From NCBI RefSeq assembly GCF_905332535.1, contig NZ_CAJOCF010000004.1:145100-209099 (forward strand): DNA of 64,000 nucleotides, read 5' to 3'. Below the pieces are notes generated by a model, which saw only the letters and a list, made by a program, of their open reading frames with translations, was not told the DNA's origin and did no database searches. The first letter of the stretch is position 1. Each line of letters starts with the position of its first letter. This DNA comes from Latilactobacillus fragifolii. Its GTDB lineage: Bacteria > Bacillota > Bacilli > Lactobacillales > Lactobacillaceae. The position numbers were made by a program, and so were the translations under genes. Positions 10,825 to 19,075 of the stretch are shown here, in pieces.

Positions 10825-10830
10825 TTATTC
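10662..10830. repeat. About 170-base imperfect inverted repeat covering the stop of the HD hydrolase gene
   Basis: Five blocks pair in order from the outside in. They are GAATAAGCG (10662) with CGCTTATTC (10822), TTCGC-TGG (10681) with CCAGGCGAA (10785), and TAGCTAA (10692) with TTAGCT (10776). Further in are ATGCTTTGAA (10709) with TTCAAAAGCAT (10755) and GCACGTTT (10721) with AAACGTGC (10746). The outer right arm contains the stop codon of the minus-strand HD gene. There is no T run like those of the ordinary terminators here, so it may be a mobile palindromic element or an RNA 3'-end structure. I do not recognise it. Confidence 0.6.
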
Positions 10831-11457
10831 CGATAATGTTTGCCGGACCAGTTGCGTGAGTTTCCCACGATCGGCAAAATCTTCACTCAGTAAGTCAGGC
10901 AAGATTTCTTGAATAAAATAACGCGCACATGCGAGGTTTTGGTATTGCATGATGGTTTTTAAACTTTCCGCAAAAATTCCCAAAAAAGCGTTCTCGGGAT
11001 TCCCTTTTTCGATTTCACCAAATGATTCGTAAAGCAAATCAATTTTATCGGCAACTGCTAATAATTGACCTTCTAAAGTTTCATCTTTCCCTTCACTTAA
11101 GCGGCGTTGATACCTTTCCTGTAAGAAATCGGGAATTTCATTTTTAATGAAGTTCGCGGTTAGTGAACTTTCGACATTGGCCAACATCGTCCGTAATTCA
11201 TGCGTTGCGTATTTGACCGGCGTCTTAATGTCTCCGATAAAGCGCTCCGTATAATCATGGTTAAGTGCGCGTTCGTACAACACTTGCCAGTTAATCGTCT
11301 GCCCGTTTTCTTCTTCAATATCACCTAGTAATTGGGCAATTTCTGTCACTTTAAAGGAGTGCGCCGCAACGGAATGTTCTTGATATTTAAACAATCCTGG
11401 TGCGCGATTTAGTGTCTCCAAATTATTCAAACCTTGCAAATATTGATGCATACCCAT
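10825..11457 (-). CDS. HD-domain hydrolase, YfbR-like
   Basis: This 210-residue HD-superfamily protein has metal-ligand motifs in the expected order: HSFKVTEIAQ (about residue 32), LNHDYTERFIGDIKTPVKY (about 65-84) and VADKIDLLYE (about 136-145). This pattern matches YfbR-type 5'-deoxynucleotidases, which remove phosphate from dNMPs. The exact substrate cannot be read from the sequence. Start and GGAGG site are well placed. It is upstream of no close gene, because the next gene on the same strand is uvrB 360 bases away behind a long inverted repeat. Confidence 0.78.
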   Translation of the reverse strand: MGMHQYLQGLNNLETLNRAPGLFKYQEHSVAAHSFKVTEIAQLLGDIEEENGQTINWQVLYERALNHDYTERFIGDIKTPVKYATHELRTMLANVESSLTANFIKNEIPDFLQERYQRRLSEGKDETLEGQLLAVADKIDLLYESFGEIEKGNPENAFLGIFAESLKTIMQYQNLACARYFIQEILPDLLSEDFADRGKLTQLVRQTLSE

Positions 11458-11481
11458 GCCAAAGTACCTCCTTTTTCTTAC

Positions 11482-11519
11482 AAAAATAGACCGACTAACG
11501 CCGTAGTCCGTCTATTTGC
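11482..11519 (-). terminator. Rho-independent terminator of phosphoglucomutase gene
   Basis: The minus-strand stem AAATAGACGGACTA/TAGTCGGTCTATTT has one G-G mismatch and is followed by T5. It lies 50 bases after the pgm stop. Confidence 0.8.
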
Positions 11520-11569
11520 TGTTCTTCATTATAGGTAAGTTATCCGAAAATGTAAAACAGAAGCTCTGT

Positions 11570-13294
11570 CTATTTTACCAGTTCATGAATTGCTTTTTCG
11601 AAGTTTGCTAACTTCAAGTCAGCTGTTGCGGCATCATCAGCGGATGTCCCCACATAGAATTTCACTTTTGGTTCAGTCCCACTTGGGCGAATGGCAATCC
11701 AAGTGCCATCTTCTAGATGATATTTCAAAACGTTAGCGGTTGGTAAATTGATTGGTTCGGTATGACCGTCCGCAAAAGTGTGCGTTTGTGTCTGGAAGTC
11801 TTCTGCTGAGGCCACTTTGATGCCAGCAAATTCAACTGGGCTTTCTTCACGACATTTAACCATTAAGTCGGCCATCTGTTGGGGCCCATTGACGCCTTCA
11901 AAATCAACCGCGGTCGTTTGTTCAGCAAAGTAGCCGTATTCAGCGTACAATTCTTGAATGCCATCATACAATGTCTTGCCGTTTGACTTGTAGTAAGCTG
12001 CGACTTCCGCTAATAAGACCAATGTTTGGATTGCATCTTTATCGCGAACGAATGGTTTTACTAAGTAGCCATAGCTTTCTTCGAAGCCAAACATGAATGT
12101 ATTATCATCTGTGTCTTCAAAGTGTTGAATTTGTTCAGCGATAAATTTAAAGCCAGTTAAGACATCAATCATCTTGACATGGTAGCTAGCTGCAATCTTT
12201 GTTGCCAATTCAGTTGACACAATTGACTTAACAACGGTGGCATTAGCTGGTAATGCACCAGCATCTTTGCTAGCTTGTAAAATATAACGTAATAAAACAG
12301 ATGCGATTTGATTCCCCGTCATCAACTGGTAGCTACCGTCTGGTTGACGCACAGCAGCACCTAAACGGTCGGCATCTGGATCAGTCGCAATCAACAAATC
12401 GGCTTGTTGTGCCTTACCTAGTTCAATAGCCATATCAAATGTTTGTGGGAATTCCGGATTAGGAAATGGGGTCGTTGCAAATTCAGGATCAGCAACCGCT
12501 TGTTCGGCCACCATCGTGAATTGTTCAAAACCAGCTTGTCGTAAAGCCCGTTCGCCAAGGACTTTCCCCGTGCCGTGAAGTGGCGTATAAATCAAGGACA
12601 TTGTCTTACCAACAGTATCGACTAATTCTTGGTTGATGGTGACTTTCTTGACTTCAGCTAAGTATGCTTGATCAACATTTTCACCAATCAAAGTCATTAA
12701 CCCGGCTTCGCGCAATGCACTTTCATCGGCAACTTCAATGGCAAATAAATCAGTTACTTTACGAATATAACTGGTGATTAAATCAGATTCCTTAGGTGGC
12801 ATTTGGGCGCCATCTTCGCCATAAATCTTGTAACCATTGTATTGCTTAGGATTATGACTTGCCGTAATCATAATGCCCGCATAGGTATGTAAGTGCCGGA
12901 CGGTAAATGATAATTCTGGTGTTGGGCGGAGGGCATCAAAAACGAACGTTGGAATTTGATGCTGCCCTAGAACCCGTGCTGCTTCATGCGCAAATGTTTC
13001 AGATTGATACCGTGAATCAAAACTGATGGCCACGCCCCGCTTTTTAGTCGCTTCTGGTAATGTTTCCATAAATTGGGCAAGGCCTTCCGTGGCTTGGCGC
13101 ACTGTGTATATGTTCATACAGTTGATCCCAGGCCCTAAAATGCCACGCATCCCGGCTGTCCCGAATTCCATTGGCACACTAAATGCCTTTTCTAATGCAT
13201 CTTGGTCGTTTGCCATTTCGTTGAGTGCTTTTTTTAAAGGTAAATCCATTTCTGTTTGTTTATTCCAAACTGCATAATTATCTTGCCAACTCAT
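11570..13294 (-). CDS. pgm: Phosphoglucomutase/phosphomannomutase (alpha-D-phosphohexomutase)
   Basis: This enzyme interconverts glucose-1-phosphate and glucose-6-phosphate, supplying UDP-glucose for wall polymers and glycolipids. The 574-residue protein has the four-domain phosphohexomutase layout. The phosphoserine loop is TASHNPKQYNGYKIYGEDG, the metal loop is DPDADRLGAAV, the sugar loop is GFEESYGYL, and RPSGTEPKVKFY binds phosphate near the C-terminus. The start is at 13294, preceded by GTGGGGG. Eighteen further upstream codons lack a ribosome site. It lies in the common lactobacillus order hprK-lgt-gpsA-trxB-pgm, but a strong terminator separates it from trxB. Confidence 0.93.
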   Translation of the reverse strand: MSWQDNYAVWNKQTEMDLPLKKALNEMANDQDALEKAFSVPMEFGTAGMRGILGPGINCMNIYTVRQATEGLAQFMETLPEATKKRGVAISFDSRYQSETFAHEAARVLGQHQIPTFVFDALRPTPELSFTVRHLHTYAGIMITASHNPKQYNGYKIYGEDGAQMPPKESDLITSYIRKVTDLFAIEVADESALREAGLMTLIGENVDQAYLAEVKKVTINQELVDTVGKTMSLIYTPLHGTGKVLGERALRQAGFEQFTMVAEQAVADPEFATTPFPNPEFPQTFDMAIELGKAQQADLLIATDPDADRLGAAVRQPDGSYQLMTGNQIASVLLRYILQASKDAGALPANATVVKSIVSTELATKIAASYHVKMIDVLTGFKFIAEQIQHFEDTDDNTFMFGFEESYGYLVKPFVRDKDAIQTLVLLAEVAAYYKSNGKTLYDGIQELYAEYGYFAEQTTAVDFEGVNGPQQMADLMVKCREESPVEFAGIKVASAEDFQTQTHTFADGHTEPINLPTANVLKYHLEDGTWIAIRPSGTEPKVKFYVGTSADDAATADLKLANFEKAIHELVK

Positions 13295-13433
13295 TGTGTA
13301 ACCCCCACGTTTTAGTCTAAAAGCTAATTTTAAGTATATCATAATCAACCGCTTTCCTAAAGTATCGGTTGTGCGGCGATGTGCTTCAATCTAATAACGC
13401 CACTAATCCTTTCCAATCATGATCTCCCCAATA

Positions 13434-13468
13434 TAAAAAAGCGGTCGACTAAAATTAGTCGACCGCTA
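13434..13468 (-). terminator. Rho-independent terminator of trxB
   Basis: The stem AGCGGTCGACTAA/TTAGTCGACCGCT is perfect and is followed on the minus strand by T6. It is among the strongest terminators in the window. Confidence 0.92.
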
Positions 13469-13505
13469 GGATGTGTTTTTTAGGTTGCAACAACTTCCGC
13501 TTAAA

Positions 13506-14426
13506 CTAGATGCTTTGTAAGTATTTAAATACTTCTTGGCCTGCGATGCCCCCATCGCCGACCGCGGTTGTAATTTGGCGGAGATCTTTTTCACGGACAT
13601 CACCAATTGCGTAGATGCCAGGAATCCTCGTTGCCATGTGGTCATCCGTTTTAATCCAACCGGCATTCGTTAAAATCCCTAAATCATCAAAGGCACTGGT
13701 CATCGGATCAATCCCAACATAGATGAAGACCCCACTGGCAGCAACTTCTTTCGTTTCACCAGTTGTCTTATCAACGTAAGTAACACCGGTTACCTTCTTG
13801 TCGTCACCTTCAATAGTAGTCACTTGTGCATTCCAGATGAAGGTCATCTTGTCATTAGCAAATGCACGATCTTGTAAAATCTTTTGAGCACGTAATTCAT
13901 CACGCCGATGAATGACGGTCACCTTGCTGGCTAATTGGGTTAAGTAAAGGCCTTCTTCAATCGCTGAATCGCCCCCACCGATGACAACGACTTCTTTATT
14001 CTTAAAGAAAGCCCCATCACAGACCGCACAGTACGACACACCACGGCCGCTGAATTCGTCTTCACCTGGAATACCAATCTTCTTGTGTTCTGACCCCGTT
14101 GCGATGATGATTGAACGGGCTTCAAAATCGCCTTCATCAGTGTGCACTAATTTCATGTCACCTTGGATTTCGATTGCGTTGACCGTCCCATAACCGTATT
14201 CAGCCCCGAATTGAGTCGCACTAGCATACATCTTTTCTCCTAATTCAGGCCCAAGGATTGATTTAAAACCGGGATAATTTTCGACCTCTGCTGTATTATT
14301 CATTTGGCCCCCATAAATCCCGCGGTCCAACATCAACACAGATAAATTCGCCCGTGAAGCGTATAAAGCAGCGGTCATCCCACCAGGTCCTGCGCCAATC
14401 ACAATTACATCGTAACTTTTAGCCAT
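13506..14426 (-). CDS. trxB: Thioredoxin reductase
   Basis: This flavoenzyme passes electrons from NADPH to thioredoxin. The 306 residues contain the FAD motif GAGPGGMTAALYASR near the N-terminus, the redox pair in YCAVCDGAFF (about residues 133-142) and the NADPH motif GGGDSAIEEGLYL. The FAD-closing segment YAIGDVREKDLRQ lies near the C-terminus. Length is normal. Start ATG at 14426 follows AAGGGG. It is monocistronic, between the TPR-gene terminator and its own. Confidence 0.96.
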   Translation of the reverse strand: MAKSYDVIVIGAGPGGMTAALYASRANLSVLMLDRGIYGGQMNNTAEVENYPGFKSILGPELGEKMYASATQFGAEYGYGTVNAIEIQGDMKLVHTDEGDFEARSIIIATGSEHKKIGIPGEDEFSGRGVSYCAVCDGAFFKNKEVVVIGGGDSAIEEGLYLTQLASKVTVIHRRDELRAQKILQDRAFANDKMTFIWNAQVTTIEGDDKKVTGVTYVDKTTGETKEVAASGVFIYVGIDPMTSAFDDLGILTNAGWIKTDDHMATRIPGIYAIGDVREKDLRQITTAVGDGGIAGQEVFKYLQSI

Positions 14427-14491
14427 CGCTATTATCCCCTTACTTTTAAAAAGTACTCGTTCTTCATAGAATGTATCTTACCTGTTATGTA

Positions 14492-14533
14492 AAAAAAAGT
14501 CTACCAAACTGTTTTACCAGTTTGATGGACTTG
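14492..14533 (-). terminator. Rho-independent terminator overlapping the end of the TPR gene
   Basis: The stem AAGTCCATCAAACTG/CAGTTTGGTAGACTT is followed by a long T run on the minus strand. The stop codon of the TPR gene lies inside the stem. Confidence 0.88.
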
Positions 14534-14924
14534 TTAGTTTTAACGCTTGTAATAATTCAGTGGCTTCGGCATCAAAATCCGAATCGTCACTTTGTAAATA
14601 AGCAGTCGCTAATTCATAGCTAGCCTGCGTCTGGTTTAAAAAGGCATACGCCGTTGCTAAAAAATACTGTAACTCCGGATGACGCTGATAGTTGGCGGAC
14701 GGAATTTCTTCCAAGGCGGTTGCCGCCCCATGATAGTCGCCAACCGATTCCAGACAAATCGCCAATTGGCACACTACAAAGATGTAATCATCTTTGGTCT
14801 TAGCCAGCGACTTCGCCCGTTGCAAACACGTTAATGCGCGTGTGTACTGGAACCGTTCAAACGCCTGCATCCCTCGGTCAAAATAAAACTCACAAGTTGG
14901 TCTTACAGATACCAAATCGCCCAT
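14514..14924 (-). CDS. Small TPR-repeat protein
   Basis: This 136-residue, cysteine-containing soluble protein has helix pairs of tetratricopeptide type: FDRGMQAFERFQYTRALTCLQRAKSL, AICLESVGDYHGAATALEEI and LQYFLATAYAFLNQTQASYELATAYL. Repeats of this kind bind partner proteins, and no catalytic motif is visible. The ATG is 13 bases from AAGGAG, a rather long gap, and there is no better in-frame start, so translation may be weak. It lies between gpsA and trxB, a position where lactobacilli often carry a TPR gene. The partner is not known. Confidence 0.7.
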   Translation of the reverse strand: MGDLVSVRPTCEFYFDRGMQAFERFQYTRALTCLQRAKSLAKTKDDYIFVVCQLAICLESVGDYHGAATALEEIPSANYQRHPELQYFLATAYAFLNQTQASYELATAYLQSDDSDFDAEATELLQALKLTSPSNW

Positions 14925-15036
14925 AAAGTAATCGGTTCTCCTTTAGCCTTTTTCTCAACGCTAATCATCATAACACACTCTGCTGATGGGTGCGATACGC
15001 ATTCCAAAATGATGCCGCTTTATTTGTTAAAAAGTT

Positions 15037-16065
15037 TTAAATCTCGTCAAAATCAATTTCAGGCTTACCTGAACGACGCATTAAATGCGCAATTTCAGAT
15101 TTAATATCACAGTCTTCATACAATACATTGTAAATGGCCCGCGTGATTGGCATCTCAACGGAGCGTTGTTGGGCCAATTCATAGGCAGCTTTACACGTTG
15201 CAACCCCTTCGACAACCATGCCCATGTTTGCGAGTACATCAGCTAATTTTTGGCCCTTACCAAGGGCATTTCCCGCCCGCCAATTTCTTGAATGTACACT
15301 GGTCCCAGTCACGATCAAATCACCAACACCGGATAAGCCGATAAAGGTTAATGGGTTAGCGCCCATTGCAACCCCTAATCGAGAAATTTCAGCTAACCCC
15401 CGCGTCATCAAAGCGGCTTTCGTATTGTCGCCATAACCAAGCCCATTTAAGGCCCCGGCACCAAGGGCAATCACGTTTTTCAAAGCAGCCCCCATCTCAA
15501 CACCAACAACATCAGGATTTGTATATAATCGGAAATAATCATTCATGAAAATTTCCTGGATCCATTGAGCTTGAATCAAGTCACTGGAGGCCGCTGTTAA
15601 TGTCGTAATGTCTTTTTGAGCCACATCTTCAGCATGACTAGGCCCTGATAACACAACAATCCCATTGCGATTGGTCTCTGGAATGGCTTCTGCCAAAACT
15701 ACCGAGATCCGTTTATGGGTGCCTTGTTCAAGCCCTTTAGACGCGGTGACAATCACCGGTTTTATTTTTTTGGCCACCATAACTGGAACGATTTGTTCGG
15801 CCACCGCACGAATTGCCTGCGTTGGAATCACAAACAAGACAACGTCAACTTGATCAAGGGCAACATTAAGGTCGACCGTTGCGTGTAACTTAGGATCAAT
15901 TTTAAAATCCGGTAAATAATGGGTATTGGTGTGGTGTTCATTAATTTCAGCCACTTTTTGCGGATCATTGCCCCATAGTTCAACTTGATGGCCATTTTCC
16001 ACTAATAAATTTGCTAAGATGGTGCCCCATGAACCGGCTCCTAAAACTGCAATTTTTACTGTCAT
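15037..16065 (-). CDS. gpsA: Glycerol-3-phosphate dehydrogenase [NAD(P)+]
   Basis: GpsA reduces dihydroxyacetone phosphate to sn-glycerol-3-phosphate, the backbone of phospholipids and teichoic acids. The N-terminal Rossmann motif [13 protein letters not shown] is at residues 9-21. The family signature [19 protein letters not shown] precedes [17 protein letters not shown] in the substrate-binding helix domain. The 342 residues are normal length. The AAGGAG site and start are clear. It lies 27 bases downstream of lgt, so lgt-gpsA are co-transcribed, joining two lipid-related steps. Confidence 0.96.
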   Translation of the reverse strand: MTVKIAVLGAGSWGTILANLLVENGHQVELWGNDPQKVAEINEHHTNTHYLPDFKIDPKLHATVDLNVALDQVDVVLFVIPTQAIRAVAEQIVPVMVAKKIKPVIVTASKGLEQGTHKRISVVLAEAIPETNRNGIVVLSGPSHAEDVAQKDITTLTAASSDLIQAQWIQEIFMNDYFRLYTNPDVVGVEMGAALKNVIALGAGALNGLGYGDNTKAALMTRGLAEISRLGVAMGANPLTFIGLSGVGDLIVTGTSVHSRNWRAGNALGKGQKLADVLANMGMVVEGVATCKAAYELAQQRSVEMPITRAIYNVLYEDCDIKSEIAHLMRRSGKPEIDFDEI

Positions 16066-16092
16066 CTGATAATTCTCCTTTTAAACGAATCC

Positions 16093-16926
16093 TTATTCCT
16101 GTCCTTTTACTTGATTACCAGCTAAATAATCCGGTAACTGACTGTGTTGCCGCCGCCAAATCCAAAGCCCGATTGCACCAAAGAATAAGACGATCGATAC
16201 AATCTGGGAGATTCGCAACGGACCGATGAATAAACTGTCAGTCCGCATGCCTTCAATAAAAAATCGGCCAAACGAATACCAAATTAAATAGCTAAATAAG
16301 ATTTCACCTTGTTTAAACCAACCTGTCCGATGGCGAATACTCATAATGATGATAAATCCCAACACATTCCACATTGATTCATATAAAAACGTTGGCTGGC
16401 GATACATGCCATCAATTAACATCTGTTGAATCACCCAATTAGGCAAGTGTAACGATTGGAGAAAGTGCAACGTTGTTGGTGCCCCATAGGCTTCTTGATT
16501 CATAAAGTTTCCCCAACGCCCGATTGCTTGCGCAATCATCACAGTTGGTGCCGCAATATCTAACACCAACCATGGCGATAGTGCATGCCGCCGACAATAA
16601 ATAATAAACACAATTGCAGCTGCTATCAAGCCACCATAAATCGCAATTCCACCGTGCCAAATCTGAATAATTTCACCAGGATTGGCTTGGTAATACGACC
16701 ATTCGAAAACGACGTAATACAGCCGCGCCCCAATTAAGGCAAACGGCAACGCCCATAAAATTAAATTTAAAATATCATCTTCACTGACAAACCGGCGTTT
16801 AGCTTCTCGTAAGGCTAAAATCACAGCTAAAACGACGCCGGTTGCGATAATCACACCATACCAATGAATTTCCAATACACCCAATCGTAGCGCGATTGGA
16901 TTTAATGCGCCTAATAGTAGATTCAA
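16093..16926 (-). CDS. lgt: Prolipoprotein diacylglyceryl transferase
   Basis: Lgt transfers diacylglycerol from phosphatidylglycerol to the lipobox cysteine of exported prolipoproteins such as the PstS encoded in this window. The 277-residue membrane protein has about seven helices, the [10 protein letters not shown] segment and the signature [13 protein letters not shown]. The start is TTG at 16926: AAGGAG is 8 bases upstream and there is no ATG nearby that keeps the first membrane segment. It heads lgt-gpsA. A terminator-like hairpin separates it from hprK. Confidence 0.94.
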   Translation of the reverse strand: MNLLLGALNPIALRLGVLEIHWYGVIIATGVVLAVILALREAKRRFVSEDDILNLILWALPFALIGARLYYVVFEWSYYQANPGEIIQIWHGGIAIYGGLIAAAIVFIIYCRRHALSPWLVLDIAAPTVMIAQAIGRWGNFMNQEAYGAPTTLHFLQSLHLPNWVIQQMLIDGMYRQPTFLYESMWNVLGFIIIMSIRHRTGWFKQGEILFSYLIWYSFGRFFIEGMRTDSLFIGPLRISQIVSIVLFFGAIGLWIWRRQHSQLPDYLAGNQVKGQE

Positions 16927-16985
16927 ATTATTCGCTCCTTTTATAAACGTGCTTTTTAAAACTGACGCTTTAACCGCAATCTAAT

Positions 16986-17038
16986 AAAAAAGACTAGCTT
17001 GAACACTGTCTTTCTAACAGTATAGCTCAAACTAGTCA
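16986..17038 (-). terminator. Rho-independent terminator between hprK and lgt
   Basis: The minus-strand stem GACTAGTTTGAGC...TCAAGCTAGTC, with an inner ACTGT/ACAGT pairing, is followed by CTTTTTTA. Some read-through into lgt is possible, as these genes are commonly one operon. Confidence 0.75.
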
Positions 17039-17077
17039 TTAGACCTACCATATTTAACGAACTTTTCTGACTTTTAA

Positions 17078-18019
17078 CTATTCTTCTTCATCGGAATTCG
17101 CTTCGATTAGCTTACCTAAATTGGCTTCGAAGGTTTTCGTTGCATCATACCCCATTGATTTGGCCCGGAAGTTCATCGCCGCTACTTCAATAATAATTGC
17201 CAAGTTTCGCCCAACTTTAACGGGAACCGTAATCTTCGGAACTGGCACATCGAAAATCATCTGTTCTTCAGTGTCTGAACCTAAGCGATCATATTTCTTA
17301 TCTTGCGCCCAATTTTGTAAGTGGACAATTAAGGAAATCGATGTTTCAGCCCGCACGGCACCAGCGCCAAAGAGGTTCATCACATCGATAATGCCAATAC
17401 CGCGAATTTCAAGTAAATGGCGTAAAATGGCGGGGGCTTCACCAACAACCGTTTGTTCATCTTGTTGATAAACATCCACACGATCATCAGCAATTAACCG
17501 ATGGCCCCGTTTAACCAATTCCAATGCCGTTTCACTCTTACCAACCCCTGAATCGCCAGTAATTAGAACCCCTAAACCGTAAATATCAACTAACACACCA
17601 TGCATTGAGCGCCGTTCAGCTAGCTTGCCTTCCAAATAGTCAGTTACTAAACTCGATAACCGCGTTGTCGATAAATTCGAACCTAACACGGGGATTCCCG
17701 CCTCTTCAGCTGCCTTGAGCATCTCCATCGGTGGTTCTAATTGGCGTGAGACCAAAAAACACGGGGTATCTTCAGAAGCCATGCGGCGCATAATCATTAG
17801 CCGTTCTTCCGGTGTCATGTTTTGCGTAAATGAAACTTCCGTCCGCCCAAATAATTGAACGCGTTCATAAGGGTAGTAATTAAAATAGCCCGTTAATTCG
17901 AGCCCTGGACGGGAAATATCACTCACCGTCACTGCTTTATCTTTTAGATGCGCCTCGCCAGCATATACTTGTAATTTTAAATCGGTGACTAGTTTTTGAA
18001 TTGAAACACTATCAGCCAT
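17078..18019 (-). CDS. hprK: HPr kinase/phosphorylase
   Basis: HprK phosphorylates and dephosphorylates Ser46 of HPr, which makes HPr-Ser-P the co-repressor of CcpA in carbon catabolite control. The 313 residues include the P-loop GDSGVGKSETALEL (about 154-167) and the HprK signature LLEIRGIGIIDVMNLFGAGAV (about 202-222). The C-terminal helix is involved in hexamer function. Start ATG at 18019 follows GAAGGA. A promoter with 17-base spacing lies immediately upstream. Confidence 0.96.
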   Translation of the reverse strand: MADSVSIQKLVTDLKLQVYAGEAHLKDKAVTVSDISRPGLELTGYFNYYPYERVQLFGRTEVSFTQNMTPEERLMIMRRMASEDTPCFLVSRQLEPPMEMLKAAEEAGIPVLGSNLSTTRLSSLVTDYLEGKLAERRSMHGVLVDIYGLGVLITGDSGVGKSETALELVKRGHRLIADDRVDVYQQDEQTVVGEAPAILRHLLEIRGIGIIDVMNLFGAGAVRAETSISLIVHLQNWAQDKKYDRLGSDTEEQMIFDVPVPKITVPVKVGRNLAIIIEVAAMNFRAKSMGYDATKTFEANLGKLIEANSDEEE

Positions 18020-18054
18020 GCGTTACCCGTCCTTCGTTTTCACTTATATCCTCT

Positions 18055-18083
18055 ATCATATTGCTTTTAAGGTGATTTTTCAA
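18055..18083 (-). promoter_or_regulatory. Promoter of hprK
   Basis: TTGAAA and TATGAT on the minus strand are 17 bases apart, about 35 bases before the hprK start. Confidence 0.6.
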
Positions 18084-18112
18084 CTTTAATGTAGGCGTTT
18101 TCTTCTAGAACT

Positions 18113-18162
18113 TAAAAAAAGCGGGCCGCTATCAATCGAAATTGACTGCGACTCCCGCTAAA
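18113..18162 (-). terminator. Rho-independent terminator of the lia-like operon
   Basis: The minus-strand stem starts AGCGGG and closes CCGCT, with an inner GTCAAT-TTCG-ATTGAT tetraloop hairpin, and a T7 run follows. It starts just after the LiaZ-like stop codon. Confidence 0.85.
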
Positions 18163-18166
18163 AGCC

Positions 18167-18520
18167 TTAATAGCGTTCTCTGACAAATTGGTTGGTAATA
18201 ATGGTGTTTGCGATCGATAAGATGATTGCCACAATCACGGCCGCACCAAAACTTGTGAAACTAAAGTGGGCACCGACGAAAACGGCAGTTAACTCTAACA
18301 TAATCCCATTAATCACGACACTAAACAAACCGAATGTTAACAGCGTAATCGGAAATGAAAGTAAGCTCAACAGGGGTTTAATAAAGATATTTAAAATCGA
18401 TAACACAATGCTAGCAACTAAGGCAATCCAAATGTTTTCGACATAGAATAAATTGGGCAATAAGCCAGAAATTGCAATGAACAATAGTGTATCAACAATT
18501 ACTCGCGTCCAATAACGCAT
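18167..18520 (-). CDS. LiaZ/YvlD-like membrane protein (phage-holin-4 superfamily)
   Basis: This 117-residue protein is almost entirely hydrophobic with four membrane helices (VDTLLFIAISGLLPNLF, IWIALVASIVLSILNIFI, ITLLTFGLFSVVINGIML, AAVIVAIILSIANTI). The family is labelled phage holin superfamily 4, but chromosomal members occur beside PspC and DUF4097 proteins, as YvlD in Bacillus and LiaZ in Enterococcus. The start codon shares one base with the preceding stop (TAATG), so it is translationally coupled. The role is probably in the membrane-stress response. The mechanism is unknown. Confidence 0.78.
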   Translation of the reverse strand: MRYWTRVIVDTLLFIAISGLLPNLFYVENIWIALVASIVLSILNIFIKPLLSLLSFPITLLTFGLFSVVINGIMLELTAVFVGAHFSFTSFGAAVIVAIILSIANTIITNQFVRERY

Positions 18521-18816
18521 TAGAAATCACTCCAGTCATCGTCGTCTACTTTGACATCACGGGCTTCTTTGCGTTGGCGGCTACCTTGTGCGGCTTGATA
18601 AGAATCATTTTGCTCTTGGTAGTCATGACGCCAAGCTGCATGTGGACGGCTACTTGGACCAACAATTGCTCGGTAAATAAAGCTGACAATCACCCCGATC
18701 ACAATCAGTGGTAGCGCAAATTTTAATAATAATAGTAGTGAGCCAATCACTAGACTAAATACGCCAACTGCCGCCATGATGGCAATAATGACCAATAGAA
18801 TCATTAAAAAGGGCAT
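18520..18816 (-). CDS. 98-residue membrane protein of the lia-like operon, function unknown
   Basis: The protein starts with two hydrophobic helices (LMILLVIIAIMAAVGVFSLV and LLLLKFALPLIVIGVIVSFI). A charged cytoplasm-type tail rich in Q, R and K follows and ends DDDDWSDF. Its last residues repeat the pattern at the end of the neighbouring PspC protein (SEDEWSEF). Both ends overlap neighbours by one base (TAATG), so it is made in step with them. The canonical three-gene LiaXYZ set has no such fourth gene. I recognise no family. It could be an adaptor that shares a partner with the PspC protein. Confidence 0.75.
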   Translation of the reverse strand: MPFLMILLVIIAIMAAVGVFSLVIGSLLLLLKFALPLIVIGVIVSFIYRAIVGPSSRPHAAWRHDYQEQNDSYQAAQGSRQRKEARDVKVDDDDWSDF

Positions 18817-19049
18817 TAAAATTCACTCCATTCATCTTCAGAATCATGTTTATTCTGACGTGGCCGTTCTGGAATAACCATCGCTAAAATGATATAGACC
18901 ACAATTCCTGGGAACGCTGCTGAAAACGCGGAAAATACAACATAGATTATTCGAACTAATGTGGCATCAACGTTAAAATACTCAGCAATCCCACCCATCA
19001 CACCAGAAATCATCTTATTATTACTTGATTTATAAAGTCTTTTCCCCAT
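18816..19049 (-). CDS. PspC-domain protein (LiaY/YvlC-like)
   Basis: This 77-residue PspC protein has the typical LYKSSNNKMISGVMGGIAEYF start, a reentrant or single membrane segment (IIYVVFSAFSAAFPGIVVYIILAMVI) and a short charged tail ending SEDEWSEF. PspC proteins sense or transmit envelope stress, and LiaY in Enterococcus is linked to redistribution of anionic phospholipids during daptomycin stress. It lies 26 bases after the LiaX-like gene and overlaps the next gene by one base. Its ribosome site is weak (GGTAGG). Confidence 0.85.
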   Translation of the reverse strand: MGKRLYKSSNNKMISGVMGGIAEYFNVDATLVRIIYVVFSAFSAAFPGIVVYIILAMVIPERPRQNKHDSEDEWSEF

Positions 19050-19075
19050 TATTAAAACCTACCATTCTTTAATTT

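Noticed and set aside
13340..13370. cre site (CcpA) in AGGAAAGCGGTTGATT upstream of pgm
   Set aside because: Outer conserved bases of the cre consensus do not match on the left side, and it lies some 50 bases before the gene with no clear promoter reference.
18167..18520. Prophage remnant suggested by the phage-holin superfamily name
   Set aside because: No other phage genes are near. The neighbours are PspC and DUF4097 genes, the known chromosomal setting of this family.
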